Part shown: in pieces, positions 53,971 through 64,000 of the stretch
How positions within the stretch are numbered: position 1 is the first letter of the stretch
Layout of the letters: the number at the start of each line of letters is the position of its first letter
Source: Plecoglossus altivelis
Lineage: Eukaryota; Chordata; Actinopteri; Osmeriformes; Plecoglossidae
Reading direction: 5' to 3'
DNA length: 64,000 nt
NCBI GenBank assembly: GCA_036571765.1
Contig: BROE01000005.1
Span: 3,658,124 to 3,722,123 of the forward strand
Made by a program: the position numbers and the translations under genes
The notes under the pieces: model-generated
The model's database searches: none
What the model was told of the DNA's origin: nothing
Seen by the model: only the letters and a program-made list of their open reading frames with translations

Positions 53971-55135
53971 AGGGGGAAGGGGGGAAAAGTGACAGATTTA
54001 CAACCTGGGACTAGTGAGGCAGAGGAGAGAAATATAGGAGGAAACACTTGAGGAATCTGAGTGTTTGCTGAAAGGGGACTGCCTTTCTGCCTGCTACCAC
54101 ACTGGAATTCCTCCTTAGTTTTTCCTTACTGAGGTAGATATGTACTGATTATGTGTGTGTCTGTGGGTATGTGCGTGGTGTGTGTCTGTGTGTGCTGGTG
54201 CACCAATGTGTTTTAAACTGAGTCACAAACACTGAATCATAGGTTTTCTGGCATTCCAGTTCCACATTCCATGAAGAGCACTTAGCTACTTAAGAAGTGT
54301 TTGTGAAAACAAACCATTTAGTCAGGTAGCTGTTAGCTTGCTGTGTGTGTCTCCTCTGCACTGTGGGTGGCAGCAGGCTTGTTATCAGGGGCCTGGGAGG
54401 GCCAGGGGGGCCTAGGGGGGCCCAGGGGGGCACGTAGGGCATGGGGGAGGGGCCCAGGGAGGCCCCAGGTTACACATAGGTCAGGAGGAGCGGACAACTT
54501 TTGACCTCAGCCTCAAACTGAACCAGGAAAAATCGTTTCCTCAGCTTGCTATATTCTTGATGGTTACAAACACTGTTTCCATTACCAATCACTAAACACT
54601 AAATACATGTAACTGACACATTTTAAACGGGAAACGTGTATAAATATAGTATATACGTCTGTGTTTAGGGACAGGTGTTGTTCAGAGGTACAGCTTTTCA
54701 CTCGAAATCAAGCTGTTCCCTGTTCAACCCCCCCTCCCTCCCTCATTTTGTTTTGCACAAACGCAACATCTAAACAAACCCATTATGCCCGTCACTTTGA
54801 GCGTAATCGAGAGAAAGAGAGAACGAGGACGAGGACAAAGCTGCTCCAAACGTTCAGTCCACCTCAACACACGTCTCCCTGTAATGAAATACCAATCTGC
54901 ATGTTGGTCCCGTGTGACTGTTATAGTTTCACACCCCCGCCCCAGGGGCCCCTTTGCCTGCTCCCCTGGGCTGTCGTGTGAAGACTGACACACGGTCATC
55001 AGATAACAGGGGCCTTGTGGCCCTCCACCCTGGCCCTGAGGTGAGAGGAACGTTTGTGGCCCTCCACCCTGGCCCCGAGGTGAGAGGAACGTTTGGGAGT
55101 CGTCACCTTGGTGTTAAGGTGCCAGAGAGAGAAGG
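53213..55135. other. upstream of cdc42ep: 5' UTR or intron plus repeats
   Basis: No coding exon was recognised. It holds a GA array (53700-53985), G-rich CCAGGGGGGCCTAGGGGGGC units (54390-54470) and two 39-base copies of GTGGCCCTCCACCCTGGCCC (about 55017-55105). Confidence 0.55.
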
Positions 55136-55139
55136 TGTG

Positions 55140-55180
<41 letters not shown>

Positions 55181-55368
55181 GAGAGAAGAGAAGAGAGAGA
55201 GAGAGAGAGAGCTTGAGAGAAAGAAACAGAGAGAGAAGGTGAGTGGTGAGAGAGAGAGAGAGAGAGAAGAGAGAGTTAGAGAGAAAGAAACAGAGGAGAG
55301 AGAGGGTGAGAAAAGAGAGAGAGAGAGAGAGAGAGAGTTAGAGAGAAAGAAACAGAGAGAGAAGATGA

Positions 55369-55413
<45 letters not shown>

Positions 55414-55450
55414 AGATAAAGAAACAGAGAGAGAAGGTGTGTGTGTGTGT
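55140..55450. repeat. GT then GA array
   Basis: (GT)n then units of GAGAGAAAGAAACAGAGAGA, five or six copies. Confidence 0.9.
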
Positions 55451-55569
55451 GTTGTGTTGTGTGTGTGAGGGGGGGGGCGATAGATCTGGGGGTTGCGTGC
55501 AGGAGGGGTTGGGCTCCCTCGAATAGAAACATACTTCAAATGAAGTCAGTCAGAATAAGAATACCTCTA

Positions 55570-56480
55570 ATAATTAATAATAATAATAATAATAATATAT
55601 AATAATAATAAGGCAGCGCAGGGTTTATGTAAATGTACAGACGGGTAGATCGATGTTGATTGCCCCACTCTCCTTCACAAGGGCCTGAAAGAAGCTTAAA
55701 GTTCAACTGTGCCAGAGGAAAAATCTGTCTTCTCTGTTACGACCACTTGCTCCCTGTGTCCTTCTCCAAACCACTCTCTTCTCTCTGCTGTCTCCGCTCT
55801 CTCTCTCACACACGACACACACACACACACGACACACACACACAACGGTCCTCTCAGTTTGGTGTTTCCATGTGTTCCTTGTTAGTTTCTCTCCACAAAC
55901 ACAGGCGTTGCTGTTCTTGTCTCACACGACACAACACACTCACCACTCCTCTCTGTGGTCCTAATCTCTTCCAAAACACTCTCTCTCTCAACACCAGTTC
56001 CCCCTACGCGCAAACGTAACTCCATACAGAATCCCCCATCATCACCCATCATCCTCTGACACCCTTCAGATTCCCTCCTCCTGTCCCTCGACGAACCATC
56101 TCTCACAGCTGACAATCTTCAGCGCACCCGAGCAGAATCTACTACACACCGCAGCGAGCCGCATGTGCTCATACACACCACGCCCACAACTCAGCCCCGC
56201 AATCAAACAGCATTAGCAACTCCATTTTCCCTCACTCTCACCACCTCACACACCATCTCCACCATTCCGTATCGGCGTGCGCTCTCCTTGCCTACCACCC
56301 ACCCACAGCTCTCGCCTGTTCCTTCTCTCGCACACACATCTCTGCACACACACCCACACACACGTATAGACTAACACCAAAACATCCAATATCTCTGGAG
56401 CGAGCAGCAACTGCAGCCATGCGCGCCATACTACCCTATCATCATTCACCATACAGCCCTACACACACACACACACACAC
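55570..56480. other. AAT microsatellite and irregular CA/CT-rich DNA
   Basis: (AAT)n at 55570-55612. 55800-56475 is CA/CT-rich with irregular interruptions and no gene, possibly noisy sequence of a simple repeat. Confidence 0.55.
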
Positions 56481-58375
56481 ACACTCAGGCTATCTGATTG
56501 GATCAGTGGTGGGAATGCAGACAGGTAGTCTAGGTTTCATGACAATACCATAATCTTCTCCTGCTCAACTCCTATTTCAAGGCTTGTAATCAACTTCTTG
56601 ACACTAACTATCTCTTAATACCCGCAGAAGAAATTCTCTTACAATCCAAAGTGCTGCTTGACAATACTGATAGGGCGATCGATACATGATTCAATTCAGA
56701 TTGTTTTGGGTTCTTGGAAGGAACACGTTTGGTCCTATTGAATAGAATCTATTCTCTGGAATTTATGAGATTGCTGACGCGAACCGAAGTTCTAACAATG
56801 CGTGATGTCAACATCTGTTTGGAGTTTTCCTCCGTCACTTGTGGTCTAAGTTTGCACGTGTGTATTCGAAGGTTTCCCGCCGCCGTCACTTCTCAGCTCG
56901 AGGTGTCTGTTTGGAAGTTGGTGATGTAACTGTCATCCTGTTCTTTGTTTGACCTAAGAAGGTGTGCGCCAGGTATGTGAAAGAAAACCCCTCCTCCGAA
57001 TCTCATCCTGTCACCCAGACAGCATGGCGCGCGCACACAGCAGGATACTGGCTCGTGCGTCACGCATTCTGCCGAGGCGGTTATTGTAACAAATGCTTTT
57101 TGCTTTGTTTATCAGAGTCTCCCTCATCTGGTGTTCTCCAAATGTTTATACAGTTAAAGTCGGAAACTAGGCCCACCCAACGCCCCCCCACCCCCACAAA
57201 AAAAATCAGTTTTGTTGCCCAGTTCTGTGGCGTGGCGCAATACTGTCCGCTTCAGGACAACAAGCTCTTAGCTGTTAGTAGTTTGAAGGACCACTTTGAC
57301 ATGACTCAGAACACAGACCGTCATTTAGTCAGCCTAGAAACGATAATGAATTCAATTAGCTCAGGGAACTGGTGTCCATGGAGTCATGCCCTGTCAATAT
57401 GGACAAGGCTTCGTAAACAGCTGGTGTGTGTGTGTCATCTGCCATCTGGTTTGTGGACAAACTGGTTTCTGTGGAGTTTGAAATAAGATTGAGAGACTCC
57501 GGTCAAGTGATTAAGATTCCTCACTTCGTCTTGTAACCTTGAATCACCGAACAACTCGAGACGATTCGTTCCCTGGGTTGTGTACCGAGTCGTTATGTAA
57601 TACTTAGGCTCTGAGATCATCCGATTCCCGGACATCCCACCGTTTAACCGTTTGATACCACTGAGCTAATCCACCCCACCGACTCGACCGGAGCTATTTC
57701 TGAACAGTCCGTTGCCCGCTTTCCAAGATCAATTCAGGTTTATAGTTGCCTGCATCCAAAACGGCGACGACTTGAAGCCACTTCGAAATAGCATCAGTTA
57801 ACGTATTGGACTTGCAGCACACGAAGTATCGGGGGTCGGTTCACACAGAAGTGATGGGAACGTTGTTAGAGCTTAACAGTTGGACTTCAAAGTGTCATTG
57901 TTTTCATCCCGGACTTCGGTACCGAGAACCCGCCCCGATAACCGAACCCACGGCACACACACTGTTATACCATACGTCCTTTGAATTACGCGTGTAATCG
58001 TCTTAGATTTATTTCATAACCTAGATAAACTGCGATGGCAAATTTACTCCACTGTAACTGCGAGTGATCAACGTTGGCCAACAAACTGCGTACTGACTCG
58101 GCTATATAGCCTAATCCAACATTTACATGGACAAAGTAATGTCATTGTGTCCTCGTCAAACAAACATGTCAAAAGTTACAACCAGATAGATACCAAAATG
58201 TGTATTTAGGCTACGAAGAAACGGCAGACTTTAAATCACAGTCTGGCTATCGTTTAGCTGTCTACGATAATGACAACTGAAATGAACCGCAGGCTGTCTG
58301 TAATTTCCAACTTGTAACTCAGTCAAAACAACCAAAAGTAATGATATATACATTAAATACTTGCCTTCTGGTAAT
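56481..58375. other. single-copy non-coding DNA
   Basis: No exon, RNA gene or tandem repeat was recognised. It is one of the few repeat-free stretches in the window. Confidence 0.5.
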
Positions 58376-58620
58376 GTTTAGTATTGTCGTCTCTATTTTC
58401 CACTCAGAAAGATCCGTTGCGCGGTGTGTCTGTACAGTCCAACGTTAAGACGAGAGCTTCCCCGTTATTAGAGCAGGTAAACCTATTACTGCAGGCTGCT
58501 TCTGGCGTCTCGAGGAGCGGCTCAAACGCTCGAGGCGGGAAGGGGAGGGGGCGCGAGCATCGTCAATGAAGAAAGTGAAAGGGGAGACAGGCGCGCGCGC
58601 TGGACGCAGTATGCTTGAAC
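58376..58620. promoter_or_regulatory. CpG-rich patch, candidate distal promoter of cdc42ep
   Basis: CpG-dense sequence including GCGCGCGCGC at about 58590 and GCGCGAGCATCG. It lies upstream of cdc42ep on the minus strand and could carry a non-coding first exon; no splice donor was convincing. Confidence 0.3.
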
Positions 58621-59067
58621 ACAAACTAATTGACTATTGGCCGTAAACTTCCTTTCTTGGATAGATAAAGAATACATATTAGCCGGAGTCAGATACGTGC
58701 AATTGCATTAATCTACCAGCTAAATTTGCGCAATAGCGAGTTACACACTGTTGCTTAAGATGAATCGTCACCGTCACCCCCTCGCCCCCCACCTTCGCCC
58801 CTCACCCCCTTGCCTCCGCCCCCTCCACCCCCCCCGTCCCACCCCCCATGAATGCATGTCAGCATCTACGATCAAGTTAAAAGTCGTTGCTTCCCTGGTT
58901 CGTGCAACGTCCATAACAGCACGAGCAATTAAATCACCTCCACTCAGACTGCAAGTGCACCCAGAACAGCTGAGCAAACACGGTTCGAAACGCCCTGAGG
59001 TGATGAGGCAGCGCGCGGCTTTTTAACTTGATTAGGCCCCTGTTAAGGCACACGTGGGACTTGTGTG

Positions 59068-59109
59068 TGATGGATGGATGGATGGATGGATGGGGGGGGG
59101 GGGGGGGGG
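59068..59109. repeat. (GGAT)n followed by a long G run
   Basis: GATGGATGGATGGATGGATG, then about 17 G. Confidence 0.95.
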
Positions 59110-59719
59110 TTACTGTACTGAACATGACATAATTTACACTTCGCCTTATATTTCTGCAATTGACGCAGCTTAACGTTCTACTGCGGCTATTTTTGCATTT
59201 ACAGTCAAATAACCTACCTTACTACAGCATAAAATTTTACACTTAATCAGCGCTTTATCCAGTTGGCAGGTCGGTCAAATTAGGCTGTGGGATCTTTATG
59301 TGAGTCTGAAACTGCAGTTGTTTGCAAAGTACGCCCTGGCAACCCCGTGAAGACAGACATCAAGTCGTCAGTCGCGGCTCACGGGGGACGCAAGCTGTGC
59401 GTAATTACGCACAGATTACGTGACGAGAAAAGCGCCAACGTTGACTTCTCCGGATTCCGTTTGCGTACACTTGGGAGTTTATTAGTTGTCCTCGCGGATT
59501 CATGCAAACAAGATGGATTAAAAACCTTTGTTGTACATCCAGCATGGCTCCTCTCGCGCCTCCCCTGCAAGACAAATAAAAACTGTTTTATTTCGCTGAG
59601 TTGACTTCAACCAGTAGAACAACCAAACAATCTCGCAAAAATACTTAATTTCACTTTTACGGTCTTGTGGTTTCACATGTTAATCAAAGTTAAAGGAGAG
59701 TTGCCAGTGGAATATTTGA

Positions 59720-59915
59720 CAACCACACACACACACACACAGAGAGACATACACACACAGAGAGACCCACACATACACACAGACCCACACATACACACAG
59801 GTCCACACACATACACACACAGACCCCCACACACATACACATACCCACACTCACACACACACATACACGCACGCAGACCCACACCCACACCACACGTGTG
59901 CGCGCACACACAATT
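59720..59915. repeat. CA array with ACACAGACCC units
   Basis: CACACATACACACAGACCCA units, about 12 copies. Confidence 0.9.
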
Positions 59916-59995
59916 CCTTCCTTTGAAGTGTTGAGAAAATCTGTAAACAAGATAAGAACAGCCACATGGCTCTGTCGAATCCTGTGAGGACAATA

Positions 59996-60028
<33 letters not shown>
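59996..60028 (+). repeat. uninterrupted run of 33 G
   Basis: Thirty-three consecutive G on the plus strand between CAATA and TGG. Confidence 0.97.
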
Positions 60029-60029
<1 letters not shown>

Positions 60030-60204
60030 GGTTAGATCATACAGTCAACATACACACACACAGCCCATACAAACACACAACACAGCCACACACACACAGC
60101 CACACACAGACAGGGAGGAAGAGCGTTATGAAAGCAGGCAATAGGGACACACACTACACAAGCAGAAACTGGCCTCTTGAAAAACATGGGGGCCCCTCTT
60201 TCCC

Positions 60205-60560
60205 CATCCTTCTCTCTCTCTCTCTCTCTCTCCTCTCACCTGCTCTGTTCTGATCTCTCTCTGTCCTCTCTCTCTCTCTGTCTCTACTCGGTCTGTCTCT
60301 CTCTCTCTCCTCTCTTGTCTCTCTCTCTCTCTACCTCTGTCTACCCCCCTCTAACTCCCTCCCTCTACCCCTCTCTCTCTCTACTCTGTCATCTCTACTC
60401 TCATGTCAATCTCTTCATCTCTCTCTCTATCTCTCTCTTCTGTCTGTCTCTCTCTCTCCTCTGTCCTCTCTCTGTCCTCTCTCGTCTCTCTCTCTCTCTC
60501 TTCTCTCTCCGTCTGTTCTCTCTCTGTCTCTCTCTCTCTCTCACCCTACTTCTTCGTTCT
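60205..60560. repeat. CT array
   Basis: (CT)n with TCTGTCCTCTC interruptions. Confidence 0.92.
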
Positions 60561-60779
60561 CCCCCCCCCACACAAACACTTCACAGGAAGGACCAAGGGA
60601 TGGTAGGGGTATCTTGCAAGGGCTCTTGGGGGTCAGGGGCTGCCCTGGGTGGGGTTAGGGGAGTTGTAGTGGGTCTGAGGGTGAAGGTGGGGGCGTGGAG
60701 GTCTGGAGGTGGAGCTGGAGTCTGTTTGTTGGGTAAAGCCAGCTTGCCCGTCAGTGGAGCAGCTGGGGTTACGAGGGGG

Positions 60780-61290
60780 TCACATCCAGCAAAGCTGCGC
60801 GTGAGGGCTCATCAGCCAGGCCCCTCCCCCAAGGCAGGCCCCTCCCCCAGCCAGGCCCCTCCCCACGGCCACGCCCCTCCCCCAGCGCGCCCCCCCCCAG
60901 CTAGGAGCCCCCACCCCCAGCTAGGCCCCTCCCCCCCAGCTAGGCCCCTCCCCTCAGCTAGGCTCTCCCAGCCAGCCCCCACCCCTCCCACTAAGCTAGG
61001 CTCTTCCCCAGCCTATCCCCCTCGGCCAGCGCAGAGGTAACCCATCCGCCGCAGCTAGGGCCACTGCACGCCGTCTAGCTAGGCTTTCTCCCCACAGCAG
61101 CAGACTGGGATGGACACACTAGTGCGGAGCACCCAGGAGACCTGGGTAGCGCAGAGGTGGTTCGAGATACAGGATCAAGGTTTACTGTGTAGTTTCTTGG
61201 TAGCTCAGGCTAGAGCTAGCTGTAGCTCAGGCTAGAGCTAGCTGTAGCTCAGGCTAGAGCTAGCTGTTGCTCAGGCTAGAGCTAGCTATA
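60780..61290. repeat. AGCTAGGCCCCTCCCC array and 22-base AGCTAGAGCTAGC repeat
   Basis: 60810-61030 has about 14 units of CAGCTAGGCCCCTCCCC. 61200-61290 has four copies of TAGCTCAGGCTAGAGCTAGC. Confidence 0.85.
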
Positions 61291-61559
61291 GCTCAGACGT
61301 ATGGACAGCCAGAGCCAAACCACCAGGACAGCGTTGACATTTTGAGACGGCTGTTGTCGTACACTCGTCAATGACTCTATTGTTGGCGTGAGTGCTCTGA
61401 GGAGGAAGTGAATCTATATGTTTGTGAGCTGGTACTCACAAAAGACCCCTTGTAATGTTCTAGCAAAGTCACAGATTATCATGAGTGAGCAAGCGTACGC
61501 GTGAATTGTGACCTTTATGATTAAGTAAGCGCATGAATTAGTGATGTTGGACCTTTTGT
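61291..61559. other. short unrecognised single-copy stretch
   Basis: No gene or repeat was recognised. Confidence 0.5.
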
Positions 61560-62860
61560 GAGTGAGTGTTAGTGAGAGTGTGTGACTATAAATGAATGAG
61601 CAAGTGAGTGAGAGCCAGAGAAAGTGAGAGTAAGAGTGTGAGAGAGTGAGTGTGTGAGTAAGTGAGTGAGTGAGTATGAGAGAGAATGAGAAAGAGAGAG
61701 TGAGTGAGTGAGAGAGAGAGAGAATGAGAAAGAGAGAGTGATAGAGTGAGTAAGAGAGATAGATAGATAGAGAGTGAGATAGAGTGAGAGAATGAGAAAG
61801 AGAGAGTGAGAGACAGAGAGAGAGAGAGTGAGAGAGAGAGAGTGAGTGAGAGAGTGAGCGAGAGAGAGAGTGAGCGAGAGAGAGAGTGAGATCTTAGCTG
61901 ATGCCCTCATAGGCTGGAGTCTTGGGATTCCAGTGGTACATCAGAGGGCATGTGGTTCCCATTAGATGACTGTGATTGCAGCTTCAGTCCGGGGGGGAAA
62001 TGGGCCTGGAACATGGGGCCCCGTTTGGAAAGGATGACAGGAGAGAGAAGGAGAGAAGCAGGAGAGAAGCAGGAGAGAGAGGAGGATAGAAGCAGGAGAG
62101 AGAGGAGAGAGAGAAGCAGGAGAGAGGAGAGGAGAGAGAGAAGCAGGAGAGAAGCAGGAGAGAGAAGGAGAGAAGCAGGAGAGAAGCAGGAGAGAGAGGA
62201 GGAGAGAAGCAGGAGAGAGAGGAGGAGAGAAGCAGGAGAGAGAAGGAGAGAAGCAGGAGAGAAGCAGGAGAGAGAGAAGCAGGAGAGAGAGGAGAGCGAG
62301 AAGCAGGAGAGAGAGGAGAGAGAGAAGCAGGAGAGATGAGAGGAGAGAGAGAAGCAGGAGAGAGAGGAGGAGAGAAGCAGGAGAGACAGGAGAGGAGAGA
62401 GAGAGGAGGAGAGAAGCAGGAGAGAGAGGAGGAGAGAAGCAGGAGATAGAGAGAGAGGGGAGGAGAGAAGCAGGAGATAGAGAGAGAGGGGAGGAGAGAA
62501 GCAGGAGAGAGAGAGAGGGGAGGAGAGAAGCAGGAGAGAGAGGAGAGGAGAGAGAGAAGGAGAGAAGCAGGAGAGAGAGAGAAGGAGAGGGGATGGACGA
62601 GAGGAGAGAGATGGAAAGAGAAAAGGAAAGAAACAGGGGAGGGAGAGAGAGAGGAGAGGGGGGAGGAGAGAGAAAGCAGAGGGGGGAGGAGAGAGAAAGC
62701 AGAGGGGGGAGTGTGGAAGCGCAGAGAAGGGGAGAAGGCAGAAGGAGGTAGAGATGAGAGAGAGGAGAGGAGAGAGGAGGGAGAGAGGAGAGAGAGTGGA
62801 GGGAGAGATGATATAGAGAGGAGGGAGAGAGGAGAGAGAGGAAGGGTGGGGGTGCAGTAG
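61560..62860. repeat. GA/GT array and long polypurine minisatellite
   Basis: 61560-61890 is GAGTGAGAGAGAG-type. 62040-62850 is a 0.8 kb strand-pure purine tract of AGAGAAGCAGGAGAGAG units. Confidence 0.92.
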
Positions 62861-63420
62861 TAGGCAGGATAGTATGTGTCAGGCAGGATAGTATCAGCAT
62901 GTGTCAGAGGGAGAAGGGGAGCCCCCCTGGAGTGACTCAGTTACGTAGCTGAAACACACATGACCACAACGTTTATTCAGCTTCAGGAGTCAGTGAATCA
63001 CATGTTACAACACAGCTCAGATGTGGAACAGCTGGTCACAGACGCAGTCGCAGAGACACAGGCTAGACGTGGGCTAAGGCTACATACTCACTGTACATGG
63101 CTGTTCCTGTTAGCATTACGACAAGAGAGGACTTGAAATACTAGATGTGCTTTTTCGGTCTAAGTTGCTGCTCGTAAAATCTGACGTCGTAGAACTGGTT
63201 TGTCTGTGCATTTGTGTAAAAACAGAAGGAAGTCGTTAAAAAAAATCGACAAAGAGAAAATAAAGTGTTTTACAGAGTGAGTTTTCAAGACAGAATTGTG
63301 TTTGTCACTTTTTCCAAAAGTCTTTTCCAGTGAGTCTGCAAGTCTGCGAAAGACATCAAAACAAGGAGTGATGCAACTGCATGTGGATGAGAATAACACG
63401 GGAAGAAAGAACGACATTTA
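62861..63420. other. single-copy non-coding DNA
   Basis: No gene or repeat was recognised. Confidence 0.5.
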
Positions 63421-63422
63421 AA

Positions 63423-63530
63423 TGTTTCTCTAAAACACACACGTATGCAGTCGACTTGAGTGTTTCTCTAAAACACACACGTATGCAGTCGACTTGAGTG
63501 TTTCTCTAAAACACACACGTATGCAGTCAC
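63423..63530. repeat. 38-base tandem repeat, almost three copies
   Basis: TGTTTCTCTAAAACACACAC then GTATGCAGTCGACTTGAG at 63423, 63461 and 63499, identical through the shared part. Confidence 0.95.
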
Positions 63531-63619
63531 GCCCACTTTCTGACCCTCTCTCTGATCCTTCACACACAAAGATATGAGATATTTATACTCGATGTTGAAA
63601 ACAGTCCAGTTACTTTCTG

Positions 63620-63895
63620 TCCCTCAAGCCTGACTCCCATCTCTCCCTCTCTCTCTATCTCTCTCTCTCTCTCCCCCTCTCTCCCTCCCTCCCTCCCTAT
63701 CTCCCTCTCTCCCAGATCCTCCCTACGCATTTGCCATTCCGGTTGCCTCCCTTTCCCATAAGCCAACCCCCTCCCTCCCTCCCAAACCTCCTCCCCTCCT
63801 CTCTTCCTCCCTCCGGGTCCCCTCTCCATCTACCCCACTCCCTCCCTGCCCCCCTCCTCCCTCCCTGCCCCCCTCCTCCCTCCCCCACATCCAGG
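63620..63895. repeat. CT-rich tract
   Basis: CTCCCTCCCTCC and CTCTCTCT units. Confidence 0.9.
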
Positions 63896-64000
63896 GAGGG
63901 TCTGTGGTTCATGGCAAAGGGCACACTAGAACAAACACACAGAAATAGACAACAACAGAGGAAGAGAGGAAGCTTGAGGAGACAGAGAGACAGACAGGCA

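Noticed and set aside
58376..58620. Coding first exon of cdc42ep in the CpG patch
   Set aside because: No acceptable donor or conserved reading frame; the single coding exon already begins with the family's usual start.

Overview
The window is nuclear DNA of a bony fish, most likely a teleost. Evidence: split genes with GT-AG introns and vertebrate-type proteins, fish-type dispersed repeats, a fish-like start of muscle creatine kinase (MAKNCHNDYKMKF), and an extreme load of microsatellites and minisatellites. There is no bacterial or phage content. Most open frames longer than 60 codons are translations of (GT)n, (GA)n, (CT)n and minisatellite arrays and are not genes.

Five genes are supported. 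In order: mark4 (+, 2366-8823, last three coding exons), ckm (-, 12589-17380, complete), klc3-type kinesin light chain (+, 30987-41346), ercc2/XPD (-, 43447-50824, with its middle missing in a 940-base N gap), and a CDC42 effector (Borg) gene (-, 52268-53212). The first four keep the order and relative strands known for human 19q13.32 (MARK4, CKM, KLC3, ERCC2), so this is an old conserved block. klc3 and ercc2 converge, with candidate poly(A) signals about 150 bases apart. The 3' end of the cdc42ep gene lies a few hundred bases upstream of the ercc2 start.

Layout: 1-8489 mark4 introns, mostly repeats; 8490-8823 mark4 KA1 exon; 8824-12290 mark4 3' flank; 12290-17414 ckm; 17415-30964 mostly repeats and unrecognised non-coding DNA; 30965-42830 klc3; 42950-50970 ercc2; 51270-53212 cdc42ep; 53213-64000 upstream non-coding and simple repeats.

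The assembly is uneven. Several blocks carry dense one- to several-base insertions (first TPR exon of klc3 next to the 33343-33467 gap; parts of ercc2 at 46739-46821, 47118-47160 and 48040-48062). Two stretches of klc3 are present twice in copies that cannot all be spliced into one reading frame; one junction is a lone N at 35914. These look like unpolished long reads and uncollapsed haplotypes, not biology.

The most interesting signals: (1) the last two mark4 exons are open in two frames, and skipping the 83-base exon switches between a short tail and a KA1-domain tail, as in the human L and S isoforms; (2) two tandem arrays in klc3 are built from the gene's own splice junctions (about ten copies of the exon 2 acceptor, seven copies of a TPR-exon donor); (3) an in-frame upstream ATG in ckm exon 1 that would add a basic 29-residue N-terminus; (4) a minisatellite of CACCC-box units directly upstream of the ckm TATA box. 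I found no evidence of an undescribed multi-gene system.
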